Of a stretch of 64,000 nt of DNA, positions 56,199 to 64,000 are shown piece after piece; positions within the stretch are counted from its first letter, which is position 1; every line of letters starts with the position of its first letter. The stretch is from Corallococcus silvisoli (GTDB lineage: Bacteria; Myxococcota; Myxococcia; Myxococcales; Myxococcaceae): assembly GCF_009909145.1 (NCBI RefSeq), contig NZ_JAAAPJ010000008.1:372001-436000 (forward strand). The letters are read 5' to 3'. Under the pieces are notes generated by a model. It had not been told where the DNA came from. It saw only the letters and a list, made by a program, of their open reading frames with translations, and did no database searches. The position numbers and the translations under genes were made by a program.

Positions 56199-57338
56199 AT
56201 GCTCAACCCGTTCACCGACGAGCATGAGGCCTTTCGCAGGACGGTGCGCACCTTCGTGGAGAAGGAGATGGCGCCGTACGGGCTGGAGTGGGATCGCGCG
56301 GGCATCTTCCCGCGGGAGCTGTTCAAGAAGTGCGGCGAGCTGGGCTTTCTGGGCATCAACCACGACCCGAAGTACGGCGGCAGCGGCCTGGACTACTGGT
56401 ACGTGACGGCGTTCGCGGAGGAGCTCAGCCGCAGCCGCAACGCGGGCGTGAACATGGCGCTGCTGGTGCAGAGCCAGATGGCCACGCCCATCATCAACGA
56501 GATCGGCACCGACGAGCAGAAGCGCGAGTTCCTGGAGCCGGCGCTCAAGGGCGAGCGCATCGCGGCGCTGGGCGTGAGCGAGCCGGGGTGCGGCTCGGAC
56601 GTGGCGAGCATCAAGACGACCGCCCGCCGGGACGGTGACGACTACGTCATCAACGGCTCCAAGATGTGGATCACCAACGGCACGCGCGCGGACTTCATCA
56701 CGCTGGCGGTGCGCACCGGTGAGCAGGGCTACGGCGGCGTGTCGCTGGTGACGTTCCCCACGGATGTGAAGGGGTTCAGCGTCTCCAAGAAGCTGGACAA
56801 GGTGGGCAACCTGTCGTCCGACACGGCCATCCTCTACTTCGAGGACTGCCGCATCCCCGCGCGCTACGTGCTGGGCGAGGAGAACCAGGGCTTCTACCAC
56901 ATCATGACCAACTTCCAGGGCGAGCGCCTGGTGGGGGCCATCACCACGGTGGGGGGGATGGACCGGATGCTGGAGGACGCCATCCAGTACGGCAACGAGC
57001 GCGAGGCGTTCGGCAGGCCGCTGATGAAGTTCCAGGTGTGGCGCCACAAGTTCGTGGAGCACCTGTCCGCGGTGGAGGCGGCGCGGTGGCTCACCTACCA
57101 CGCGGTGGACCTCTACGACCGGAAGGAGAACCCGGTGAAGGAGATCTCCATGGCGAAGCTGTTCGCCGGGGATCTGGCCCAGCGCGTGGCCTACGACTGC
57201 CAGCAGATGTTCGGCGGCATGGGCTACATCGAGGAGACGCCCATCGCGCGCATGTGGCGCGACGTGCGGCTCATCACCATCGGCGGTGGCACCTCCGAGG
57301 TGATGAAGGAGATCATCTCCAAGCTGTACGGCTTCTAG
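56199..57338 (+). CDS. Acyl-CoA dehydrogenase
   Basis: 379 residues, FAD-dependent alpha-beta dehydrogenation of acyl-CoA. Motifs: LGVSEPGCGSDVASIKTTAR (FAD/substrate strand), KMWITNGTRADFITLAVRTG, QMFGGMGYIEETPIARMWRD and IGGGTSEVMKEIISKLYGF. The position of the catalytic Glu of medium-chain enzymes (EGT) is Gly363 (GGGTSEV), so the base is more likely Glu242 in NFQGERLVGAI, as in isovaleryl- and long-chain-type enzymes. It stands alone with a palindromic candidate operator upstream and converges directly on the zinc-ribbon gene. Confidence 0.94.
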   Translation: MLNPFTDEHEAFRRTVRTFVEKEMAPYGLEWDRAGIFPRELFKKCGELGFLGINHDPKYGGSGLDYWYVTAFAEELSRSRNAGVNMALLVQSQMATPIINEIGTDEQKREFLEPALKGERIAALGVSEPGCGSDVASIKTTARRDGDDYVINGSKMWITNGTRADFITLAVRTGEQGYGGVSLVTFPTDVKGFSVSKKLDKVGNLSSDTAILYFEDCRIPARYVLGEENQGFYHIMTNFQGERLVGAITTVGGMDRMLEDAIQYGNEREAFGRPLMKFQVWRHKFVEHLSAVEAARWLTYHAVDLYDRKENPVKEISMAKLFAGDLAQRVAYDCQQMFGGMGYIEETPIARMWRDVRLITIGGGTSEVMKEIISKLYGF

Positions 57339-57626
57339 CTACTTCTTGCCGAAGAGGGACTCCGCGGCGCTGAGCAGCGCGTCGCGCGAGTCCTTCACGT
57401 GCAGGCCGCCTTCGCCCAGCTGGAAGAGCTCGCAGAAGTTGGCCTCGTCCTTGTCGCGGGGGACCTCCGCGAAGGGCTCCTTGCAGGCCTTGGCCACGGA
57501 CTCGTCGAAGTGCCGGCAGTTGCGGCACGAGCGCAGGTCCTCGTCGCAGCCGGGGCACGTGTCGCGCCGGCCCACCTGGTTGGCGATGATGTCGAGCGTG
57601 CGTCCGCAGTGCGCGCAGCCGGGCAT
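57339..57626 (-). CDS. Small zinc-ribbon protein
   Basis: 95 residues from the ATG at 57624-57626. Four Cys pairs or singles occur in order: CAHCGRTL, CPGCDEDL, CRNCRHF, then CKEPFAE and NFCELFQ, enough for two zinc ribbons. The C-terminal third is helical and Ala-rich. Sequence CRNCRHFDESVAKACKEPFA resembles DUF-type Cys-rich regulators without known function. It ends back-to-back with the acyl-CoA dehydrogenase gene. Cytoplasmic by sequence. Confidence 0.8.
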   Translation of the reverse strand: MPGCAHCGRTLDIIANQVGRRDTCPGCDEDLRSCRNCRHFDESVAKACKEPFAEVPRDKDEANFCELFQLGEGGLHVKDSRDALLSAAESLFGKK

Positions 57627-57706
57627 GGAAGTCCTCCCCGTGAACAGCAACAGGGGCGGCATCCTGCCAGAATCCCGGGGGCCGAAAGCCCCGGCGAGGG
57701 CCCGCG

Positions 57707-58114
57707 TCAGCGCTGGACGCTGGGTGTGAACGCCGGAGCGGACAGGGAGGCGGCTTCCTGGGGACGGCGCAGCTCTCCCGTGGCGTCCAGCAGCTGGTCG
57801 TCCAGCCGCTTGAGCAGGAAGAGGACGTACGCGGACAGGGCGGACAGGACGGCGGCCATGATGCCCAGCAGCATGCCGCGCTGCCAGCGGTGGGCCTGCT
57901 CCATCACGCCGCGCCGTTCCTTGAAGGTCTTCAGCTGGGCGTCCACGGAGGTGCCGTCCAGCTTCTGGGCGAAGTCGCTGGCCTGGGCGCTGCCCCGGGC
58001 CATCAGCCAGCGGCCCTCCGCCTGGAGGGTCTCGGCGCGCGTGTAGCAGAACGCCGCCCCCCCTGCGAAGAGCAGGGAGACGCACAAGGCCGCCGTCACG
58101 CTCCGAGTGCCCAT
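57707..58114 (-). CDS. Small two-helix membrane protein
   Basis: 135 residues from the ATG at 58112-58114 (MGTRSVTAALCVSLLFAGGA), beginning with a hydrophobic helix or signal anchor. After a roughly 60-residue polar, helical segment a second hydrophobic helix follows (GMLLGIMAAVLSALSAYVLFLL), then a cytoplasmic-type tail. No recognised domain. On the same strand as the zinc-ribbon gene (80 bp downstream of it) and divergent from the methyltransferase gene. Confidence 0.65.
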   Translation of the reverse strand: MGTRSVTAALCVSLLFAGGAAFCYTRAETLQAEGRWLMARGSAQASDFAQKLDGTSVDAQLKTFKERRGVMEQAHRWQRGMLLGIMAAVLSALSAYVLFLLKRLDDQLLDATGELRRPQEAASLSAPAFTPSVQR

Positions 58115-58214
58115 GCCACCCACCCTCCGGAATTCCGTTGGCGCGGCCGGCGAACAGGCCGCGACTGCTCCGGCTTTCCGAAGACAGTAGCGGATGCTAG
58201 GGACGGCTTCTGAC

Positions 58215-58829
58215 ATGGGCAAGCCCTACCGTCCTAAAGACCACTATTTCCAGAAAGCCAAGCAAGAGGGGCTGCGCGCGCGATCCGCGTTCAAGGTCGA
58301 CGAGATCCTCAAGCGTTTCCCGACGTCCGTGAAGAAGGGCGCGGCGGTGTTGGACCTGGGCGCGGCGCCGGGCGGCTTCCTGCAGATCCTCGCGGACGCG
58401 GTGGGGTTGAACGGGCGCATCGTCGGCGTGGACATCGTCGCCATCCGGCCATTCTCGCAGAAGCAGGTGACGACGGCGGTGCTGGACGTGCTGGCGGACG
58501 ACTTCGACGCGAAGCTGCTGGCGCTGTACGACGGGCTCTACGACGCGGTCATCTCCGACATGGCGCCCAAGACGTCCGGCATCAAGGGCACGGACGAGGC
58601 GCGCAGCCTGCGGCTCGCGGGCAAGGCGCTGGAGGTGGCCGCCACGCGGGGCAAGGCCGGGGGCACGTTCGTGGCCAAGGTCTTCATGGGCGGCGACTTC
58701 GAGGCCTTCCGCGACGAGGTGCGCCAGCATTTCGAAGAAGTGAAGGTGGTGCGTCCGGAGGCCACGCGCGGCGCCAGCATGGAGGTCTACGTGGTCGGGC
58801 TGCGGCGCCGGGCCCCCGCGGCATCCTGA
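58215..58829 (+). CDS. rlmE: RlmE/FtsJ-type rRNA 2'-O-methyltransferase
   Basis: 204 residues from the ATG at 58215. Motif I is VLDLGAAPGGFLQ (SAM binding). The K-D-K-E catalytic tetrad is visible: Lys in ARSAFKVDEI, Asp in AVISDMAPKTSG, Lys in GTFVAKVFMGGD, Glu in GASMEVYVVG. RlmE methylates U2552 of 23S rRNA in E. coli and helps late 50S assembly. An extended N-terminus YRPKDHYFQKAKQEGLRARS is characteristic. It is divergent from the two-helix membrane protein gene. Confidence 0.94.
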   Translation: MGKPYRPKDHYFQKAKQEGLRARSAFKVDEILKRFPTSVKKGAAVLDLGAAPGGFLQILADAVGLNGRIVGVDIVAIRPFSQKQVTTAVLDVLADDFDAKLLALYDGLYDAVISDMAPKTSGIKGTDEARSLRLAGKALEVAATRGKAGGTFVAKVFMGGDFEAFRDEVRQHFEEVKVVRPEATRGASMEVYVVGLRRRAPAAS

Positions 58830-58878
58830 GCAGGAGAAGGGACCGCCACGGGCGCGGGCGGCGTCTAGAGTGCCGCCC

Positions 58879-61800
58879 ATGTGTGAAACCCCGCGCCCGC
58901 GTGCGCTCGCCGTCGTGCTGTCCCTGCTGTGCTTCGCGCTCGCTTCCGTGTCCGTGGCGGCCCCCGCGTCAGTGCCCCCGACGTGGAAGGCCATCGACGC
59001 GCTCGTGGAGGACGACAAGGTGGAGTCCGCCGCGCAGGGGGCCGAGGCGCGGCTCGCCGACGCGAAGGCTCGGGGCGACGCGGACGAGTGGACGCGCGCG
59101 CTGGTGCGCACGGTGCAACTGCGCACGCAGGTCCATGGCTACGAGACGGCGGTGCGCTTCCTGCGCGAGCAGTCCTGGCCGGAGGGACTGCGGCAGCAGG
59201 CCACGCTCCACCTGTTCTATGCGGCGGTGCTCACGAACTACCTGGACGCCTACGGCTATGAAATCGGCCAGCGCGAGCAGGTGGTGTCCGCGGGGCCGGT
59301 GGACCTCAAGGCCTGGACGCGGGATCAGCTGGTGGCGGAGATCCAGAAGTCCTACGCCGCCGTGTGGGCCCTGCGCCTGAAGTTCGGCACGGAGCCCGTG
59401 AAGGTGCTGGCCGAATACATCCAGCCCAACACGTACCCGGACGGCATCCGCTCCACGCTGCGCGACGCGGTGACGTACCTGTGGGTGGCGTCGCTGGAGC
59501 GCACGGACCTGTGGCGCCCGGAGCAGTCCCAGGGCGTGTACCGGCTGGACCTGGGCACGCTGCTGGAGGGCACGCCGAAAGTCGACCTGGCGGATCCCTC
59601 CCTGCATCCGCTGACGCAGGTGGCCGCGCTGTTGGGGGACCTGGAGGCGTGGCACCTGGCGGCGGGACGGCGCGAAGCGGCGCTGGAGGCGCGGCTGCGG
59701 CGCTACGAGGTCCTGGGCACGTCATTCACCGACGGGGACGATCAGAAGCGCGTGCGGACGCATCTGGCCGCCCACCTGGTGGGCTTCCGGGACGTGCCGT
59801 GGTGGTCCATGGGCCAGTTCCGGCTCGCGGGGCTGGAGGAGAAGGCGTCCCGTCCGGTGACGGCCTACGCCGTGGCGAAGGCCGGCGCGCAGGCCTGGCC
59901 GAAGTCAGCGGGGGGCGAGCTGTGCGCCGCCATGGTGACCCGGCTGGAGTGGCCGGACGCGTACGCCACGGTGATGCAGGTGGATGGCGCGGGCAAGCGC
60001 TCCATCGAGGTCCGTCACCGCAACCTGGCCGCAGTGTACTTCCGGGCCTACGCCGTGGACGTGGAGGCGCGGCTCGCGAAGCCCCCGGAGAACCTGTCGC
60101 TCATCGCCTCGGGCGAGGAGGTGCGCCAGTGGGTGGAGAAGCGCAAGCCCGACGCCGCGTGGAAGGCGGCGCTGCCGGCCACGCCCGACTTCCAGATGCA
60201 CCGCAGCTTCGTGACGCCGCCGCCGCTCGCGCCGGGCGTGTACGTCATCGTCATGTCCCTGCGCGAGGACTTCCAGCAGAAGAACAACAGGCTCATCTCG
60301 CTGCCCATGTCCGTGTCACCGTGGGCGGTGGTGACGCGCAAGGCCGGCGCCAGCGAGGCGGAGCTGCGCGTGCTGGACGGGGCCACGGGAGCCGGTGCTC
60401 CCAACGTGGAGGTGCGGATGGTGACGCTGGACCACGTCAGCCGCCGCTTCAGTCTGTACGGCAGCCGCAGCGACGCGAACGGCGACGTGCGGGTGGAGAC
60501 GCGGACCCACGACAGCTTCGAGAACCTGCTGATCCTGGTGGGGCGCGGAAAGAACCTGATGGTGTACCCGGGTTCGCTGTTCCTTTCGCCGTCGTACCCC
60601 TCGGGCCCGCAGGAACAGACGCTCGTCTATACGGACCGCGCCGTGTACCGGCCGCAGCAGAAGCTGCTGTGGAAGGTGGTGGCCTACCGCAGCAACGACG
60701 GCTCCAAGCGGTACCATGTCCTGTCGGAGTCGGCGGTGGAGGTGTCGCTCATCGACCCCAATGGGCAGGAGGTGGAGACGCAGCGGGTCCGCACCAACAG
60801 GTTCGGGTCGGTGGCGGGGGCGTTCGACCTGCCCGCGGGGCGGCCGCTGGGCGAATGGACCGTGCGGACGATGTCCCCCTACGGCGGCACCCACGTGCGG
60901 GTGGAGGAGTACAAGCGGCCCACCTTCGAGGTGACGCTGAAGGATGCGGCGGAGGCGCTGCGGATCAACCGGCGCGCCACCTTCAAGGGCGAGGCGCGCT
61001 ACTACTTCGGGCTGCCCGTGACGCGTGGCTCGGTGAAGTGGCGCGTGTCTCGCGAGCCGGTGCTTCCGCCCTGGTGGCAGTGGGTGCGCATCCCCGTCGC
61101 GACGCAGTTGGTGGCCTCTGGCACGGCGACGGTGGGGGAGGATGGTGGCTTCTCCGTGGCCTTCACCCCGGAGGCGGACGAGCGGCTCTCGAAGACGCAG
61201 GGCCTGTCGTGGCGCTACCGCGTGGAGGCGGACCTCACGGACGAAGGCGGCGAGACGCGCTCCGCGAGCCGGTCCTTCCGCTTGGGCTTCGGTTCGGTGG
61301 AGGGCCGGGTGGAGTCCGACGTGGGCTTCGTGCGCGAGGACTTCCCTTCGGAGGTGCGCCTCATCCGTTCGAACCTGGATGGCGCTCCGCGGCCCGGCCC
61401 GGGCCGCTGGCGGCTCGTCGCGCTGAAGGCGCCCGCGCGTCCGCTGATGCCGTCGGAGGAGCCGCTGGTCGCGCAGCTGCCGCTGGACCCCAACGCGCGC
61501 ACGGAGCTGACGCCGACGCCGGGGGACGCGCTCAAGCCTCGCTGGAGCGCGGACTACAACATGGAGCAGACGCTGCGCGGCTGGGAGGACGGCGCGGCGG
61601 TGGCGCAGGCGGCGGTGACGCACGGCGCGGACGGCGTCGCGGCGGTGACGCTGCCGGCGCTGCGCGCGGGCGCCTACCGCTTGCGCTATGAGACGACGGA
61701 TGCGTTCGGCCAGCAGGCCACCGCGCAGCGGGACTTCCTGGTGGCCGGGGCGCGAGCTCCGGCGGGCCTGCCGGCGGTGCTGGAGCTGGAGCGCTCGTCC

Positions 61801-64000
61801 GTGCGCGTGGGCGAGGTGGCGCGGGTGCTGCTGGCGTCCGGCTTCGAGGGACAGCCGCTGGTGCTGGACGTCTACCAGGGGCGCATGCGCGTCGAACACC
61901 GCCTGGTGACGGCGGGGCAGGGGCGCTCGGTGGTGGAGATTCCCGTCACCGAAGCGCTGCGCGGCGGCTTCACGGTGGCGCTCTCCATGGTGCGCGACTG
62001 GCAGGTCGTGGACTTCACGCGCACGGTGGCGGTGCCCTTCGACGACAAGGAGCTGAGCCTGGAGTTCGCCACGTTCCGCGACACGCTGCGGCCCGGAGCG
62101 AAGGAGACCTTCCGCGTGACGGTGAAGGGGCCCAATGGCGCGAAGCTGGAGGCGGGGGCCGCGGAGGTGCTCGCGTACATGTACGACCAGTCGCTGAACA
62201 TCTTCGGGCCCCACTCGCCTCCGCAGGTGGCGCAGCTGTACCCGCAGCAGACGCTGTACCTGGAGGCCACGTCGTCGGCGGTGAGCTCCCATGGGGATTG
62301 GTTCGTCAGTGACAACAACCCGCCCTGGTCCGGGCAGGAGCTCCAGGGGGACCAGCTGAGGTTCGAGGAGGGGTATGGGCTGGGAGGGCCGGGCTACCGG
62401 AACTCCTATCGGCGCGAACGGTACGGGGCGGTGGCGAGCTCCGGTGCGCGAGCTCCGGGAAAGGGGGCGGTGCCGCCTCCGCCTCCGCCGGCGGCCCCGA
62501 AGCCCTCGGCGATTCCGGTGGCCGAACAGAAGCGGCGCGAGATCATCCAGATCATCAAGAGTGGCAATGGTGTCGTCGCGGAGAGCGAGCCGTCCGTTCC
62601 GGCGGGGCCGCTGCGCACGAACTTCGCGGAGACGGCGTTCTGGATTCCGCAGCTGCTCACCGGGCCGGAGGGAACGGCGGTGTTGGAGTTCACGGTGCCG
62701 GACTCCGTGACGGCGTGGGACGTCTGGGTGCATGCGTTCACGCGCGACCTGCGCGGGGGCTCCACCCAGCGCTCCACCCGCAGCGTGAAGGAGCTGATGG
62801 TGCGTCCCTACCTGCCGCGCTTCCTGCGCGAAGGCGACCGGGCGGAGCTGGAGGTCGTGGTGAACAACGCGGGGACGCAGCCGCAGCAGGGGCAGCTCAC
62901 GCTCGACATCGTGGACCCGGACACGCAGAAGAGCCTGCTCGCGGACTTCGGCGTGAAGACGGCCGCGCAGGCCTTCACGGTGGCGGCGGGGAAGGGCACG
63001 CCTCTGCGCTTCCCCATCACCACGCCCGCGCGCGTGGGCCCGGTGGCCTTCCGTGTCGTCGCGAAGACGGGCAACTTCAGTGACGGAGAGCTGCGGCCGT
63101 TGCCGGTGCTTCCCGGCCGGATGCATCTGTCCCAGTCGCGCTTCGTGACGCTGCGCGACCAGGACCGCAAGACGCTGACGTTCGACGACCTGAAGCGCGC
63201 GGATGACCCCACGCGGGTGAACGAGCAGCTGGTCGTGACGGTGGACGCGCAGCTCTTCTACTCGGTGCTCCAGTCGCTGCCGTACCTGGTGAACTACCCC
63301 TACGAGTGCACGGAGCAGACGCTCAACCGCTTCGTGTCCACCGGCATCGTCTCCAGTCTCTTCCTCAAGTACCCGTCGGTGGCGAAGGTGGCCCAGGACC
63401 TGAGCCAGCGGTCCACGCGCTACGAGACCTGGGACAGCGTGGATCCGAACCGGAAGATGTCGCTGGAGGAGACGCCCTGGCTCAACATGGCCAAGGGAGG
63501 CGCCGAGGCCCCGGACGACCTGGTCCGCGTGTTGGACCCACGGGTGGCCGAGGCGAACCGGCTGTCGTCGCAGCAGAAGCTGGCCAAGGCCCAGAACGCG
63601 GATGGCGGCTTCCCCTGGTGGCCGGGCGGCCCGTCCTCGCCGTACATGACGCTCTACCTCCTCCACGGCCTGTCGCGCGCGATGGAGCACGGCGTGGACG
63701 TGTCACCCGAGCTGACGAAGCAGGCCTGGGGCTACCTGTCGACGCACTTCCGCGAGGAGTACGCGAGCCGGCTGATGAAGAAGAACCTGGGCTGGGAGTT
63801 CCTGACGTTCCTCAACTTCGTGGCGTCGTCGTACCCTGATGCGCGCTACACGGGCGAGGCGCTCACCGCCGCCGAGCGCCAGCGCGTGCTCGACTTCTCC
63901 TTCAAGCACTGGAAGGAGCACTCGCCGTTCCTCAAGGGCTACCTGGCGCTCACGCTGCACCGGGCGAAGCGCACGAAGGACGCGCTGAAGGTCTGGGACA
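58879..64000 (+). CDS. Alpha-2-macroglobulin family protein, thioester type (cut by window end)
   Basis: The frame is open from the ATG at 58879 to the window end, so at least 1707 residues. It begins with a signal peptide (ALAVVLSLLCFALASVSVAA). Mid-protein shows macroglobulin-type beta domains (YTDRAVYRPQQKLLWKVVAY is the bait/MG signature found in bacterial members), a proline-rich insert near residue 1195, then the alpha-2-macroglobulin domain with AETAFWIPQLLTGPEGTAVL and NYPYECTEQTLNRFV, where Cys1477-Thr-Glu-Gln is the thioester motif, followed by the helical thioester-domain repeats (NADGGFPWWPGG). It probably traps proteases or substrates in the periplasm. Usual partner PbpC would lie beyond the window. 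Confidence 0.9.
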   Translation, partial: MCETPRPRALAVVLSLLCFALASVSVAAPASVPPTWKAIDALVEDDKVESAAQGAEARLADAKARGDADEWTRALVRTVQLRTQVHGYETAVRFLREQSWPEGLRQQATLHLFYAAVLTNYLDAYGYEIGQREQVVSAGPVDLKAWTRDQLVAEIQKSYAAVWALRLKFGTEPVKVLAEYIQPNTYPDGIRSTLRDAVTYLWVASLERTDLWRPEQSQGVYRLDLGTLLEGTPKVDLADPSLHPLTQVAALLGDLEAWHLAAGRREAALEARLRRYEVLGTSFTDGDDQKRVRTHLAAHLVGFRDVPWWSMGQFRLAGLEEKASRPVTAYAVAKAGAQAWPKSAGGELCAAMVTRLEWPDAYATVMQVDGAGKRSIEVRHRNLAAVYFRAYAVDVEARLAKPPENLSLIASGEEVRQWVEKRKPDAAWKAALPATPDFQMHRSFVTPPPLAPGVYVIVMSLREDFQQKNNRLISLPMSVSPWAVVTRKAGASEAELRVLDGATGAGAPNVEVRMVTLDHVSRRFSLYGSRSDANGDVRVETRTHDSFENLLILVGRGKNLMVYPGSLFLSPSYPSGPQEQTLVYTDRAVYRPQQKLLWKVVAYRSNDGSKRYHVLSESAVEVSLIDPNGQEVETQRVRTNRFGSVAGAFDLPAGRPLGEWTVRTMSPYGGTHVRVEEYKRPTFEVTLKDAAEALRINRRATFKGEARYYFGLPVTRGSVKWRVSREPVLPPWWQWVRIPVATQLVASGTATVGEDGGFSVAFTPEADERLSKTQGLSWRYRVEADLTDEGGETRSASRSFRLGFGSVEGRVESDVGFVREDFPSEVRLIRSNLDGAPRPGPGRWRLVALKAPARPLMPSEEPLVAQLPLDPNARTELTPTPGDALKPRWSADYNMEQTLRGWEDGAAVAQAAVTHGADGVAAVTLPALRAGAYRLRYETTDAFGQQATAQRDFLVAGARAPAGLPAVLELERSSVRVGEVARVLLASGFEGQPLVLDVYQGRMRVEHRLVTAGQGRSVVEIPVTEALRGGFTVALSMVRDWQVVDFTRTVAVPFDDKELSLEFATFRDTLRPGAKETFRVTVKGPNGAKLEAGAAEVLAYMYDQSLNIFGPHSPPQVAQLYPQQTLYLEATSSAVSSHGDWFVSDNNPPWSGQELQGDQLRFEEGYGLGGPGYRNSYRRERYGAVASSGARAPGKGAVPPPPPPAAPKPSAIPVAEQKRREIIQIIKSGNGVVAESEPSVPAGPLRTNFAETAFWIPQLLTGPEGTAVLEFTVPDSVTAWDVWVHAFTRDLRGGSTQRSTRSVKELMVRPYLPRFLREGDRAELEVVVNNAGTQPQQGQLTLDIVDPDTQKSLLADFGVKTAAQAFTVAAGKGTPLRFPITTPARVGPVAFRVVAKTGNFSDGELRPLPVLPGRMHLSQSRFVTLRDQDRKTLTFDDLKRADDPTRVNEQLVVTVDAQLFYSVLQSLPYLVNYPYECTEQTLNRFVSTGIVSSLFLKYPSVAKVAQDLSQRSTRYETWDSVDPNRKMSLEETPWLNMAKGGAEAPDDLVRVLDPRVAEANRLSSQQKLAKAQNADGGFPWWPGGPSSPYMTLYLLHGLSRAMEHGVDVSPELTKQAWGYLSTHFREEYASRLMKKNLGWEFLTFLNFVASSYPDARYTGEALTAAERQRVLDFSFKHWKEHSPFLKGYLALTLHRAKRTKDALKVWD

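Noticed and set aside
60316..63690. A 1124-residue open frame on the minus strand
   Set aside because: It is an Arg/His-rich shadow of the alpha-2-macroglobulin gene, produced by GC-rich codon third positions; it has no recognisable domain.

Overview
The window is a GC-rich (about 70%) bacterial chromosome segment from a myxobacterium of the Myxococcus/Corallococcus type. The evidence is the near-universal G/C third codon positions, the long lineage-style Pro/Ala-rich proteins, and an O-antigen locus whose gene order (O-antigen ligase, two glycosyltransferases, priming phosphotransferase) matches what I recall of MXAN_2919 to MXAN_2922 in Myxococcus xanthus. I see no rRNA, tRNA, CRISPR, prophage or insertion sequence. 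It reads as core chromosome with accessory cassettes.

Layout. 1-5.8 kb: the end of an LptF/LptG-type permease, a phosphoketolase-acetate kinase pair, and a DHA2 drug exporter. 6-14 kb: O-antigen genes (waaL, two glycosyltransferases, wbaP-like), with a patatin-like lipase and a VOC protein lying between them. 14-18.7 kb: one giant gene joining a tandem MshEN (c-di-GMP-type) domain, a huge Pro-rich linker, 22-residue repeats and a GAF-like tail. 18.7-22 kb: B12-dependent ribonucleotide reductase with a candidate NrdR double box. 22-29 kb: ferredoxin-like protein, Bax inhibitor-1 protein, an ATP-grasp-like protein and a string of unknown genes. 29-38 kb: isochorismatase-like hydrolase, a six-gene zinc-uptake operon, and opposite it an atypical FolE coupled to a FAD oxidase. 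37.6-44.9 kb: sigma factor with a textbook terminator, TPR protein, acyl-CoA ligase, TatA, a degenerate histidine kinase facing a response regulator, an SCP2 protein and a CoA transferase. 45-49.9 kb: a tightly coupled six-gene operon of acyl carrier protein, diiron desaturase-like enzyme, phosphopantetheinyl transferase, thioesterase, alpha/beta hydrolase and fatty acyl-AMP ligase. 49.9-58.1 kb: unknown secreted protein, RND pump with adaptor and MarR regulator, acyl-CoA dehydrogenase, two small genes. 58.2-64 kb: an RlmE-type methyltransferase and the start of a thioester-containing alpha-2-macroglobulin.

How they work together. The strongest candidate for an undescribed system is the 45-49.9 kb operon. 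It holds every step needed to activate a fatty acid, load it on a dedicated carrier, modify it with a diiron enzyme and release it. It is analogous in logic to jamABC-type cassettes but uses a soluble ferritin-like enzyme. A second is the MshEN-repeat-GAF protein just after the O-antigen priming enzyme. A third is the zinc region, where uptake genes, an outer-membrane barrel, small His/Cys-rich membrane proteins and a FolE with a replaced catalytic His sit side by side. A perfect TTGATT-N4-AATCAA palindrome lies just upstream of both the SCP2 gene and the acyl-CoA dehydrogenase gene, 13 kb apart, and may mark a small lipid regulon.
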